Positions 34,504 through 44,934 of a DNA stretch of 64,000 nt are shown here, one piece after another. Positions within the stretch are counted from its first letter, which is position 1. Each line of letters starts with the position of its first letter. The stretch is from Metaphire vulgaris (Eukaryota; Annelida; Clitellata; Crassiclitellata; Megascolecidae). The notes under the pieces were generated by a model, which was given only the letters and a program-made list of their open reading frames with translations, was not told where the DNA came from and made no database searches. Location: assembly GCA_018105865.1 (NCBI GenBank), contig CM030852.1:12755845-12819844 (forward strand). Direction: 5' to 3'. The translations under genes were made by a program, and so were the position numbers.

Positions 34504-34929
34504 TAGTAACTGGCTACTAAGTTTTAAAATTACGAACTAATATGGGCAGCAGATTTTAAAGTCGAGATTTAGAGTCTTGTGGCAGGCTGCAAACTGATAA
34601 GTAATTGCATGTATATTCACAATCGTCGAATGATAACATAAACGCTCAAACGTCAATATTGTCTAACGTTGTTTAACTGTTTTATCAATGACCATTTTGC
34701 AACAGTGTTCATTCGACAGCGCAAACCAGTGGTGCAATTTTACGCCTCTGATTGTTTTATGTTATTGTGTCATGAGGCCTATCCTACCCCCAAACCCACC
34801 CCACCCCCATACCGGCTGTTTTTTTAATAAATATCTCTTCAAATGGATTAGAATTCCTCGCTGTGCGATGCTTTGCTGCGATAGCAGATTTAAGCAGGCG
34901 CTGCGAAGAAGAAATCCAACTGCTGTACG
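34504..34929. other. Intergenic, nothing recognised
   Basis: Unique-looking AT-rich sequence without exon-like coding stretches. Confidence 0.35.
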
Positions 34930-34937
34930 GGCTCTTG

Positions 34938-35113
34938 CAGGGGCGGCTCCAGGATTTGGCAAGTGGGGGGGCGTTGGGGTGGCAACTTCTAATCATGGGG
35001 GGTTCAACCATTTGCTGTTAGGTATGTAGTATTAAGCATAGGGTCCCAACTGGGGGGCCACTGGGGGTCAGGCACTCAATAGGGAGCACGGGCCCCCCGT
35101 GGAGCCGCCACTG
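34938..35113 (+). mobile_element. hAT-like MITE, family CAGTGGCGGCTCC, intact
   Basis: CAGGGGCGGCTCC and GGAGCCGCCACTG are bounded by a perfect 8-bp duplication GGCTCTTG (34930-34937, 35114-35121). This is the best full-length copy (176 bp) of the family here. Confidence 0.9.
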
Positions 35114-35483
35114 GGCTCTTGTCCACGTTCGCCGATCTATCCACTTGGTGCTAATAGAATCTAAGTAAGTAAGTAATTAAAATCTCGTAAATGTGTATAG
35201 CGTTTTGGAAAGTAGTACAGTAGTAGCTGCTTATTCTTACGCGCTTAATCTTTCTTGAAATAGCTATAGACAACTTAGACAAGGTGGGTTGTCGTCGGCC
35301 GGGCAAAGGTCGGTGTATCCACGAGGTGGCGGGTAGAGACAGACGAACAGACAGACAGACAGAAAGACAGACAGACTGTGAATAATTTCCAATAACTTTT
35401 AATTTGTATTTGATACGTAAGTTGTGTATTATATATTATTATCTATTGTGTTTTGACATTGCGTTTTGCCAAGGTTAATTTAA

Positions 35484-35770
35484 TAGGTACGGGAAGTTAG
35501 CAGAGTGGTAACAACACTGGACGATGGAGCAGAAGGTCACGGGTTCGATCCCCGCAGGAGCGCTACGGTCAACTCAGCCTTATTCGCTAGCTAGAGGGCG
35601 GTGGTAAAATGAGGAGCAGCGTTAAGCTGCGAAGGGAAAACGTGGGTCTGGAGAAAGTATAATGGCAACCTACCCCATGTTAATGGCTTATACCACCGAC
35701 GTCGCTGATTGCCTAAGACGGGAGATAAGCGCCGGAACCCAACGCTCGGACTCGACCTATCTTTACCTTT
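35484..35770 (+). mobile_element. tRNA-headed SINE
   Basis: The head (about 35492-35565) holds a pol III A box, TTAGCAGAGTGGTAAC, and B box, GGGTTCGATCCCC, at tRNA-like spacing. The body (GAGCAGCGTTAAGCTGCGAA ... AGCGCCGGAACCCAACGCTC) matches the 5S-headed SINE at 39233. It ends CTTTACCTTTT. TAATTTAA flanks both sides (35476-35483, 35771-35778), a likely target duplication. Confidence 0.85.
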
Positions 35771-35795
35771 TAATTTAACAGAGCAATCTTGTAGT

Positions 35796-35984
35796 CAGTG
35801 TTTAATCTAGACTCCTGGACTCCGGGGGTGAAAAAGCCGGAGGGGGAAACTGACAAAGCCGGGGGGAATTCTGCTAGAGGCCGCTGTTAGTCCATGTAGT
35901 ATTCCAAAATTTCCGGGGGCGAATTTTAAGTTTCCGGGAGGAAAAGGGCAATTTCCTCCCGGAAACGGCCTAGATTAAACACTG
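35796..35984 (+). mobile_element. hAT-like MITE, family CAGTGTTTAATCTAG, intact
   Basis: CAGTGTTTAATCTAG and CTAGATTAAACACTG are exact inverted repeats with a perfect 8-bp duplication CTTGTAGT (35788-35795, 35985-35992). It lies only 18 bases after the SINE target duplication. Confidence 0.92.
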
Positions 35985-36094
35985 CTTGTAGTGTATTGTG
36001 TATTGTGTATAAACCTCTATACTGAGAACACCCATACCGTGTCATGTATCGGTTTCGTCCGAGGAATTCAGGCAACGTGATTCAACTGGCAACG

Positions 36095-36241
36095 ATGCAA
36101 CGCAACGTCGTTCTTTGCCTTTGGGTTTCTATCATTTTCCTGTATATTGCCACCGTTAAGTCCCCGTCTAGATTTCGCAGACCAGGCGCCAGGAAGATCA
36201 TAATCCGAGAGCAAAGGAGAAAGGAAACCATTGGCCGATGA
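36095..36241 (+). CDS. Small ORF with possible signal peptide and basic tail (hypothetical)
   Basis: The ORF encodes 48 residues. Residues 5-20 (VVLCLWVSIIFLYIAT) form a hydrophobic stretch like a signal peptide, followed by a strongly basic part with RFRRPGARK and REQRRK. This layout fits a secreted basic peptide, a peptide precursor, or a first exon. I recognise no family. The context is repetitive, the ORF is short, and an in-frame Met 17 codons upstream is equally possible. Chance occurrence cannot be excluded. Confidence 0.25.
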   Translation: MQRNVVLCLWVSIIFLYIATVKSPSRFRRPGARKIIIREQRRKETIGR

Positions 36242-36339
36242 AACTCCCATGCAGCAGCTGCTGTCAAAAGAAACGCCAAATACAGCGACCGGGATCTCAG
36301 ACAGAGCCGAATATCGCGCGATGCCTAGTCGGCTGCTCA

Positions 36340-36346
36340 GCCAGTG

Positions 36347-36421
<75 letters not shown>

Positions 36422-36981
36422 GGAGACAGGCAGCAAGACAGAGACAGAGACAGAGACAGAGACAGAGAGCAGAGAGACAGAGACAGGCAGACAGACAGAG
36501 AGACAAAAAGAGACAGAGAGGGGACCAAGACAGAGGAGACAGAGACAGACAAGACGGAGAGACAGACAAAGACAGGCAAAGACAAAGACAGACAAGAGAC
36601 AGAGACAGACAGACAGACAAAGAGTGAGAGACAGATATATAGATAGAGACAGAGGATAGACAGACATAGACAGAGATAAACAGAGACAGAGAGGGATATA
36701 GATAAGATAGGGATTGACAGACAGACAAATCTGTAAAATGGAGACAGACAATTCCAGTTGGAAAGAGCCGGACAAATAAACGGTGTTGAGACAGACAGAC
36801 TGATGCCGTATAGTGGACATAGTGAAAACTAAAATGAGAGACAGGCAGACAGACAGACAGACAAATAGACAGACAGAAAGACAAACCAAGATAAGGCAGA
36901 ATAACACAGTTTGACTAAGACAAGCACTCAACAAACAAACATATAACAACAAAACAGGCAAACGCAATAATAAAATAACAG

Positions 36982-37015
<34 letters not shown>

Positions 37016-37191
37016 GACATAACAAACAGACAAAACCACCTGGATAAGACAAAGATATATAGATACAGAAACACAATGAAGGTCAATAAAATAACGTATT
37101 TATATATATAATATATAATCATAGGGATGAGAGATTGTGAAGAGAGAGAGACCTCAGAGAGTGAGAGCTAATTAGAGATTTTGAGCAGACC

Positions 37192-37226
<35 letters not shown>

Positions 37227-37235
37227 ATATCCCTG
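36340..37235. repeat. (GA)n, CAGA and (AAT)n low-complexity region
   Basis: A perfect GA run (about 36344-36411) grades into AGACAGAGACAG-type repeats to about 36900, an (AAT)n run at 36983-37015 and CAGA units at 37188-37223. The long serine/leucine/cysteine-rich ORFs on the minus strand come from this composition. Confidence 0.9.
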
Positions 37236-37239
37236 GTAA

Positions 37240-38040
37240 CAACCAGAGAAAATGAAGAGAACGGAGTTGGAAAACAGAAAACTTAATTTCATGGTCTTTC
37301 TTTTTGCCCTAAAGTTTCCTAAAGATAATATGGCCATGAACTGTAAAGAGGAAAGGGATTGATTGGAGTGAAAAGTGATTATAAATCTGTAAAATGAGTA
37401 GAGATGTATCGGATTCCAGTTGGATCTAGAGTGTTCGCCTTTCTTAGAGTTCCGGCAGTGTAGCATATTATATAATATTAATTCACAATATATTTAATCA
37501 TCTCATCATCATTATACATCATATATATATATATATATATATAATGATTGGGGAATCGTTATTATATTGGAGTCTGTTCCTAAGTGTTCAAAACAACTTA
37601 TAGCGTAATATTTTACTTCTGCACAGGTAACCATCGAAGGAAAGGCATCATAAATTAAGGACGTTTTTTGAGTAACCGGATCATGACTCAGAGAAAACTC
37701 CCGTAAGTATTGAAACCTGGACATCGTGCAAATGAATTCGCAACCTGCAGTAGGCATATTAATTAATTAATTGTTCGCTTTCTTAGAGTTCTTCGGCAGT
37801 TTTTGGTCAATTTTAGAGTGCGCTAAATTAATTCACAACTTACTTATTTACTTCATCATCATCATAGACCGGACTCAATAAGGAAACAGTAATCAGATGG
37901 ACAACCGAAAGATATGCGTGGCGAATGGTTTCCAAGATACTGTACAGCACAATCTCTGAAAGAAAACGATTAAAGACAAGACAGTCGATAAATTACTTGA
38001 TTGACAATTGCAATTTATTGATCAACTATTATTGTTCTAA
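37240..38040. other. Intergenic, nothing recognised
   Basis: AT-rich sequence with an (AT)n run at 37521-37543. No exon or element could be supported. Confidence 0.35.
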
Positions 38041-38044
38041 GTTT

Positions 38045-38582
38045 TAGTGATTCTTAACCTTTTACGATTACGTACCCCTGAAACAAGTATAAGAGGACGA
38101 AGTACCGCCTACCAGCCTACTTTATCCCAGGACAAAAGTGTGCAATATATCGAAAATAATTATAAATTGAAAATAATTATAAACTGCAACAAACATCTGT
38201 CACAGATGGTGCCATGCTATAAAGTGGAATTTTTCTTTAGGATAGAGCCTATCTTATTTAGTGCAAAAATATCTACAATATTTGTATAGTATACAGGTAA
38301 ATTGTAGTAAATGTCTAAACCTACTTTATTTTAGTATTATTCAGTACACCACAACGTCCTTCAAGTACCCACAGGGTATAGTATAGTATACTGGACTATT
38401 TATATAGCGCCTTACACATAGCATACCCAAAAACAAGAGCGCTTTACAGGAGGTATGACTCCCTAAACAGATGGCTTTTTAGTCTGTTTTTTAAGACGGG
38501 TCGAGCTTTGATCTTCCTAATTTCAGGTGGAATGGTACTCCACTGGAGTGGTCCAAGGCGTACGAGTACCCCCGGTTAAGAG
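38045..38582 (+). mobile_element. Left part of a CAGTGGTTCTTAAC-type MITE with a nested short element
   Basis: 38046-38365 resembles the MITE at 47670-48016 (CTTAACCTTTTACGATTACGTACCCCTG, CAGGACAAAAGTTTG-like phrases). About 38395-38560 is a separate short element with TTTATATAGCGCCTTACACAT. The right terminus seems disturbed by the MITE at 38583. Confidence 0.55.
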
Positions 38583-38796
38583 CAGTGGTGGCTCCACCGG
38601 GGGGTCAGGGAGGCCCGTGGCCCCCATATTGAGTGCCTGCCCCCACAGTGACCCTCCTGTTGGGACCCTATACTTAATGCTACATACAAATGGTTGGCCC
38701 CCATGATTAGAAGTTGCCAGCCCAAGTGTTGCCAAACCCCAACGCCCCCACTGTTCCCATTGAATGGCTGGGTGCCAAATCCTAGAGCTGCCACTG
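38583..38796 (-). mobile_element. hAT-like MITE, family CAGTGGCGGCTCC
   Basis: CAGTGGTGGCTCC and GAGCTGCCACTG terminate a core matching 34938-35113 in reverse. No clear target duplication; the left flank belongs to another damaged MITE. Confidence 0.7.
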
Positions 38797-38946
38797 GTCA
38801 ATTAAGGGGTAACTGAGCCACTGATATTTTCACCACAGAGGGGATAACTGGATTTATCTTATTTCTCTGGGCCCCACTTGACAACCTCACCGTTGTGCAG
38901 CATTTAACTTCTTAAGAGGTTCAATTAGGAGATATTCGAGGTTCAG

Positions 38947-41587
38947 GAGATATTCGATCGCTACATTCAGAACAACGTGCGTCGCCTGAAGAAGGACGAG
39001 GCGGTGGCGATGCTGGTGAAGGAGTTCAGTTTCAGCGAAGAGCAGGCGACGTCGATGTTCGAAACGTTCGACAAGGACAAGAACGGCATCATGAGCATCT
39101 GGGAGTTCCAACAGTTCTACGCCTGCGTCGGAAAAAGGTGAGTAAAGGTGAATAACAGGGGCGTAGCGAAGGAGGGGAGTATATCGGATGAAATTATTGG
39201 ATATTGGTTAAGAGTTAGTTATATGTATATATGACCCGGCCTATTTGGCGTTGTGCGACCGGTTCTCGTCAGAACACCGAAGTTAAGCAACGTCGAGCGC
39301 GATTAGTACTTGGATGGATGACCATCCCAGGATCTAATCGTGGTGCCGGCGGCCAACCAAGCCGTTCATCGCTTAGGCGTCGATAAATTGGTAGCAGCGC
39401 TAAGCTGCGAAGGTAAAACGCAGGTCTAGAGAAAGTAATGGCAACCTACTCTATATTAATGGCGTAAGCCACCTGCGTCGCTGCTTGCCTAGTACCGGAG
39501 ATCAGCGCCGGAAACCCTACGCTCGTTCGAGTACGGGACTACCTTTACCTTTACCTTTATATGTATATATACCTCCCCCAAAAGTTTTCAATGTTTTTTT
39601 AGATTTTCAAAGTTTTTAAAGATTTATACCCCCTCAAATCCCATTATACTCCCCCAATCAAATTCATGGCTACGCCCATTAACAATATATGGCTGCCGTT
39701 GGTACACTGGATAATAACAATAAGGTTTTAGTTGCTTGAAACTACAGGTTTAACAGGTCGCAAAAAATCCACATTTCCCTCTTGCTCCAACTTCATTGCT
39801 TTAATCTTTGCTAGAATAACCAACAAAATCATTCTCAATTTCGATCTACATGGTTCGAAATAGAGCACTCCCAGCCATTCCATACTAAACACTAACGCCA
39901 TTGACTGTACGTGAACGAGGCACATCAACTAAATGAAAGTCTTACCTAATATCTTGTGGAATGACTAGTATGGCGATCGAGGGAAGAGCCGCGTATTAAG
40001 ATATCGACATTCATTTTGCAACAGGTTTTATAGATTACAAAACACGTTTATAATTAATTCCCGGTGTGAGAGAAACCAATAATTATTGAAGGCCTGTTGA
40101 ATAGAGGGCATAAAGGCGCTAGATATGTAAAAATCGAATCGATTTGAAGAAATTCTCCGACAAAATCCGTATTTTCCTCTTGTTCAATCTTCATTGCTTT
40201 AACCTTTGCAAGAATAATCAATAAAATCATTCTTAATTTTGATCTACAGGGTTCTAAATAGAGCACTCCCAGCCATTCCATACTAAACACTAACGCCATT
40301 GACTGTACGTGAACGAGGCACATCAACTAAATGAAAGTCCTGCCGAATGTCTTGTGGAATGGCTAGTAGGGGTTTGGAGGGAAGAGCCGCATATTAACCT
40401 CCTTGGCGGAGAAAATGAAGACCAAACGCGTTATTAATATATTTTTCGAAACGACGTTATTCAATTATACACCCTAACCAATGGTTTTCAAACGAAATTT
40501 TACAGACATAAAGATACATCAAATGTCAAGTTTTATAATTAATTCCTTTGAGCACTTTTCAAGAGAAGCCAATTACTTAGGCCTAATGTAACCTAGTAAA
40601 AGAGCAAGATGAATTCAAAGTAAATTTTACAGACTAAAGATACCCAATCTATGTCATCAGTGCAAAATTTCAAAGAATATATTAAAGACTTTTCAACGTT
40701 TGGATTTGCCCTTACTGCTTATATATTAAAACCGAGAAACAGAGATGGCTAGCACTTTTGAAATCAATGAAGTCACCTAGTAATCAAGATTTTCAAAAAT
40801 TAGGCACTATCTCTTGTATATCAAAAGTTCTTGGAAGTTTGAAGTCATTTTATTTCGTGTTTTTTTCGTGGACATTTATTCTCTATTGCTTAAACTGGAC
40901 ATTTTTAAACTACTGAGAATGGATTGGCAGATGTGAGAACAAGACGTTTGAGGCAAGTGAAGAGGATGAAGAAAAAAGAATAATGGAATCAAAAGCATTC
41001 AGAATTTTGCCTGTGGTATCTCTTTTTGCTTAAAATGGACATTTTTATCAAGGTACTCTTTTACCTGTCCCAAACTATAGCCAGTGCCAAATATTTCGCG
41101 TTTGTCAACGTAAAAATCTGAAACTGATAATCACGTACGGAATTAACGCTAAAAGAGGTTAAGATATCTGATTCATTATACAACAGGTTTTATGACATGA
41201 AAACAAGTTTTATAATTAATGATGATGATGAAGCCAATTGAAGGCCTAATGTGGTGGTGGCAAGATGAAGACAAAGAATAAAGTGACAGACAGCCTAAGA
41301 GAAGCAACAAGAGCTAAAGATTGATGGAACTGATAACGATAGAAACAATAAGGATGAACATCAGTGTTTCATCTAACACTCTTGGACTTGAAGAAGAAGG
41401 AGGAGGAGAAGAAGGAGGAGGAGAAGAAGAAGAAGGAGGAGGACAAGACGGAGAAGGAGGAGAAAAAGAAGAATAATGTAACAGTTAGACCTATTGTAAG
41501 CATCACCAATAAGCTTCAATTGCTTGAAACTATAACAGGTCGTGACAAATGAAAATAATAATAAAAAAGTGATAAATATAATGACAG

Positions 41588-41618
<31 letters not shown>

Positions 41619-42195
41619 GGTGGTGGCGACGACAACGACGGCGGCGACGACGACGATGATGATAACGATAGTAATAATTATGAACATCTATAACACCAGT
41701 TCTAATACCTGAGGGTATCAATCGATGGTACTTCAAATCCATCCGCAAAAGACCAGGTCATTCCAGAGATTAGTCAGAGGGAAAGAGAGAGAGTAATGAT
41801 GATGCTGACGATGATGATGATGATGACGACGAGCTTTTGGCACCTGCACAATTTCAGCCGGTTTTCTTGACTTCCAATCGCCACTTTTTTCAAATAAATC
41901 GAAAAAATTTCAGACTTCAGTGAATAATTTTGTCGTCGTGAAGTTGAAACAGAAATAATTCTGTGTGTTCAGTGCGTCGGACATGATGGAAAAGTTCAAA
42001 GAGCTCGACAAAGACGGAAGCGGAAAGCTGGACGTCGCCGAAGCTACGGAGGGCATGAAACAGCACAACCTCGGAGAGAAGGAAATGGAATTCTTTATTA
42101 ATTCGTCGATAGGAGACGACGGCATGATAGACATCGGACAATTTGCGTCGCTGCTCTTCAAACTCAAAGTCTACGACGAAAAGAAGAAAAAATAG
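38947..42195 (+). CDS. Calmodulin-like EF-hand protein (two exons, 5' end missing)
   Basis: Exon 38947-39137 ends at a GTGAGT donor and exon 41973-42195 starts after TGTGTTCAG; the phase-2 join gives a Ser codon and an open frame to the stop. The translation has four EF-hand-like units: a degenerate first (FDRYIQNNVRRLKKDE), canonical loops DKDKNGIMSIWE and DKDGSGKLDVAE, and a degenerate fourth (GDDGMIDIGQF), then a lysine-rich end. It is thus expected to bind two calcium ions, probably as a cytosolic sensor or buffer. The family within EF-hand proteins is not identified. The first exon(s) with the start codon were not found. An alternative acceptor 18 bases upstream (after CAATTAG) is also in frame. 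The 2.8-kb intron holds a MITE with a nested SINE. Confidence 0.75.
39156..39675 (+). mobile_element. MITE CAGGGGCGTAGC interrupted by a SINE
   Basis: The left part CAGGGGCGTAGCGAAGG ... ATATATGTATATAT and right part ACCTCCCCCAAAAGTTTTCA ... GGCTACGCCC together match the family at 49299-49460. The 5S-headed SINE splits them, so the MITE is the older insertion. Confidence 0.75.
39233..39557 (+). mobile_element. 5S rRNA-headed SINE
   Basis: The first about 115 bases are 5S rRNA-derived: CCGAAGTTAAGCAACGTCG, TTAGTACTTGGATGGATGAC and GGTGCCGGC occur at the right spacing, covering the internal pol III promoter. The SINE body follows (GGTAGCAGCGCTAAGCTGCG ... GAGTACGGGACT) and ends in (CTTTAC)n. 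A perfect 13-bp duplication TATATGTATATAT (39220-39232, 39558-39570) shows target-primed insertion. Confidence 0.93.
39745..40400. repeat. Pair of about 240-bp direct repeats in the EF-hand intron
   Basis: 39765-39998 and 40160-40398 match closely, including an identical stretch around GCACTCCCAGCCATTCCATA and GACTGTACGTGAACGAGGCA. ORFs in both copies read the same phrase but have no known domain. It could be a local duplication or two copies of one element. Confidence 0.8.
41385..41830. repeat. Purine-rich and GAT/GGT low-complexity tracts
   Basis: GAAGAAGGAGGAGG repeats (41387-41475), then GATGATGATGGTGGTGGTGG and GACGACGGCGG triplets (41587-41665) and a further GAT run near 41795-41830, all inside the EF-hand intron. 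Not coding. Confidence 0.85.
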
Positions 42196-42249
42196 ACAAA
42201 CTGGCGTCGAGAGAAAACCAACGTTAATATCTTAAAGGCGTCGATAGTG

Positions 42250-42302
42250 CAAACCCTATTATTATTATTATTATTAAATTATTATTATTATTATTATTAT
42301 TA

Positions 42303-42367
<65 letters not shown>

Positions 42368-42451
42368 AACTGTTCTTCGCAAGTTACGCTGGTTACCGGT
42401 TTAACAGAAAATAACATCCAAGACCAGTTTTCTGGTTTATAAAGCACTGAA

Positions 42452-42515
<64 letters not shown>

Positions 42516-42540
42516 TATTATTATTATTATTATTATTTGT
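42250..42540. repeat. (ATT)n array in two parts with LINE scrap
   Basis: ATT repeats at 42255-42367 and 42451-42536 are separated by a phrase with ACTGTTCTTCGCAAGTTACGCTGG, a LINE-end-like fragment (LRKLRWLPV-type). The array lies about 55 bases after the EF-hand stop, within or just past its 3' UTR. Confidence 0.85.
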
Positions 42541-43074
42541 TATCTGTCACGCGATTTGTATTTTGAAGGAAATATTTTAATTTTATTCATATTTAATAGC
42601 CTCAATCTTATTATGAAGCTACGAAAACATTAAATGGCCATATACGCATTACATTGTTTACATTGATTTGATTACAACCTATTGTTGTAACTATATATGA
42701 CAAACCGTAGGCCTATTCTAGTCATGCCTAACAGAAGCAGTTACTGTAAATTTAAAACTCTGTTAATGGCGAAGAACTGAAGATCAACTTGAAAATATAT
42801 AAAGTTAGATGATGGCCGATGTAGATTTAGAAGCTGATGAGACGTGACATTGCTTATTTGTCACTAGTTTAGCAATGTCTGGTCTTAAACCTGCAGCCAA
42901 AGCTACTCTCAAATTTACCAAGGGTTTTGCTAACTAACACAAGTATGCTAGGTGAGTATATGGCTGCATATATTGAATATAAGTAGGGCCTACACGTATA
43001 TATTTTGACTATTTGACGAAGAATAGATTTTTAAAAAGACTGTGTATCATGTGGTTTGAAATGGCTTGCCCTTT

Positions 43075-43990
43075 TTGTGGCATTTCAAACTCCCTAGAAT
43101 AAAATTGCGACAGAATATATTGACAATTCTAGAACGATTTGACGCATTAAAGATGGGGACACAAGAAAATGTGGTTTTAATTCGTTTCAAACTCCTCTGA
43201 ATTTTTCATTGATGGGCAAAAGTTAACTAAAAATTAGTTAACTTTTAGTTAAACTACTTTTTTTAGTTGCATCAAAAGTTAAACTGGTTGGGTAAAAGTT
43301 TAGTTAAGGCATAAGTTAAACTGAAATTTGTTTAGTTAACTGGCAAATAGTTAAACTTGAGTTATTCAGATTCTATGCCACTTTCAGCACAGGCTAAGTT
43401 ACGCGTAGGCTCTACTTTTTCACGTCAACCGCATAATTACCTGTTTCAATTATGAATTATTATTATTACCATTATTATTATAATTATATTTATTGTTAAA
43501 ATTGTGCTATATGAAATTATAATCGTAAATCGTGTTCCTCGCAGCTTTTAACTAGTTTTACTAGCTCAGTAGCTCAAGTCAAAGTTAAAAAGTTAAAGCT
43601 ATAAGTTAAACTGCTTTTAATTAGTTATCAGTTAAAGTTAAACTACTACAGTGAAAAGTTAGTTACTTAAAAAGTTAAACTGCTTGATTGCAAAAAAAGT
43701 TTAGTTAAAGTTTAACTAGAAAAAAATTAGTTAGTGCCCATCACTGGAATTTTTGCATATGTATAGCTTGCTGTAACAATAGTCCTTCCACAGGCTTACC
43801 ATTATGTGGCATTTCGAACGCTCTAGAATAAAATTGAGATGGAATATATTGACAATTCCGGAATGATTTGACGCATTAAAGATGGGGACACAAGAAAATG
43901 TGGTTTTAATTCGTTTCAAACTCCTCTGAATTTTTGCATATCTATAGCCTGCTGTAACAATAGTCCTTCCATAGGCATAGCAGCAGTAGT
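43075..43990. repeat. Tandem pair of about 200-bp units, one split by a MITE
   Basis: 43079-43206 plus 43747-43795 form one unit; 43806-43977 is the other. Both contain ACGCATTAAAGATGGGGACA and CGTTTCAAACTCCTCTGAAT. The second unit shows the uninterrupted target of the MITE. Confidence 0.85.
43207..43746. mobile_element. hAT-like MITE, family CAGTGATGGGCA, with empty site
   Basis: The ends CATTGATGGGCA and TGCCCATCACTG are flanked by a perfect 8-bp duplication GAATTTTT (43199-43206, 43747-43754). The tandem copy has a single GAATTTTT at about 43928-43935. The 540-bp core is made of AGTTAAACT-type motifs in both orientations and can fold on itself. Confidence 0.92.
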
Positions 43991-44557
43991 AGTAGGCCAT
44001 AGAACAACTAGATAGTCTAAAAATTGAACACAAACAAACTGACAGACAGATAGACGCAGGCATATTGACGCAAACAGGTAGGCCTACCGCCAATACAGGT
44101 ATGTAAACAGCAAAACACAATCGCCGCGCTGTTGATGTTACCTGTAGTGTTGTTATTGATCGTTGTGTTACGCTCCGCTTCTTGTATTGAGGCCTATTTC
44201 AACACCGGAACAAAGCAGTGTCTTCAATGGTCGACACGTAGTATAGGCCCTATATAAGCGCCTGTTAGCCTATTGACCGAAACGGCTATAAACAGGTTCA
44301 GCACTTTGAAATCTGACGAGATTTGGATACCAAGCAGGCGGCCGAAGCCTGCTAAGACAGCGCGCTAGTAGGCCTATGGTGTCATCATCGTTGGATAAAA
44401 TCCAGACATATTTTCGCACGAAATCTGTCATTAACTGGCTGTTCTGCCGGAGTATATACAGTATATCTACAGGTCTTTCTGCGTCAATTCCAGGATCTTC
44501 AGACAGAAAACTTTGATGTTACAGGTAGGCTAGGCGTATTTGCAGTGCAGCTGAAAT

Positions 44558-44930
44558 CAGTGTTTATTCTAGCCACCTTAATTGACATTGGGTGGAGGAG
44601 AGTTTGAAATGTTTGGGGGAGAAGGTTTGTTTCCCCAAAAACCTTGACGAACAAAGAAAGGTCATCCTGGTATTACACTTTTCATCGGAAGTGGTGACGT
44701 GCAAAAAAAGGCCATCACATATCCTTCCTTATCTTTCTTCCCCTTCTTCTCCACATGCTCTAATGCTGTTCTGAATATGGTCATATCCTTATATCCTTAT
44801 GTTTTCCCCTCTCCTAAATAGAAATCTCCCTCCCGTCACACTTTGGGGGATTTCCATCCTCCAATGCTACATATAGAAATTGGGGTGGGGGGATTTTCAA
44901 CCCCCCAAAAAGGGCCTAGAATAAACACTG
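44558..44930. mobile_element. hAT-like MITE, family CAGTGTTTATTCTAG
   Basis: CAGTGTTTATTCTAG and CTAGAATAAACACTG are exact inverted repeats. Flanks GCTGAAAT and GCTGAAAG match 7 of 8. ORFs in it are noncoding. Confidence 0.9.
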
Positions 44931-44934
44931 GCTG

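Noticed and set aside
33951..34506. Polyalanine, polyserine and polyglutamine ORFs as a homopolymer-rich protein
   Set aside because: All six frames are open across a pure triplet array and no splice sites or unique coding sequence join it.
35492..35566. Functional tRNA gene
   Set aside because: A and B boxes are good, but it continues into the shared SINE body and is flanked by a short duplication, and the folded cloverleaf arms do not pair well by eye.
36068..37039. 323-residue minus-strand ORF rich in Cys, Leu and Ser
   Set aside because: It covers (GA)n, CAGA and (AAT)n repeats; its only unique part is antisense to the small ORF at 36095.
39233..39350. Functional 5S rRNA gene
   Set aside because: The 5S part differs at many positions, runs straight into a SINE body with a (CTTTAC)n tail, and is flanked by a 13-bp target duplication.
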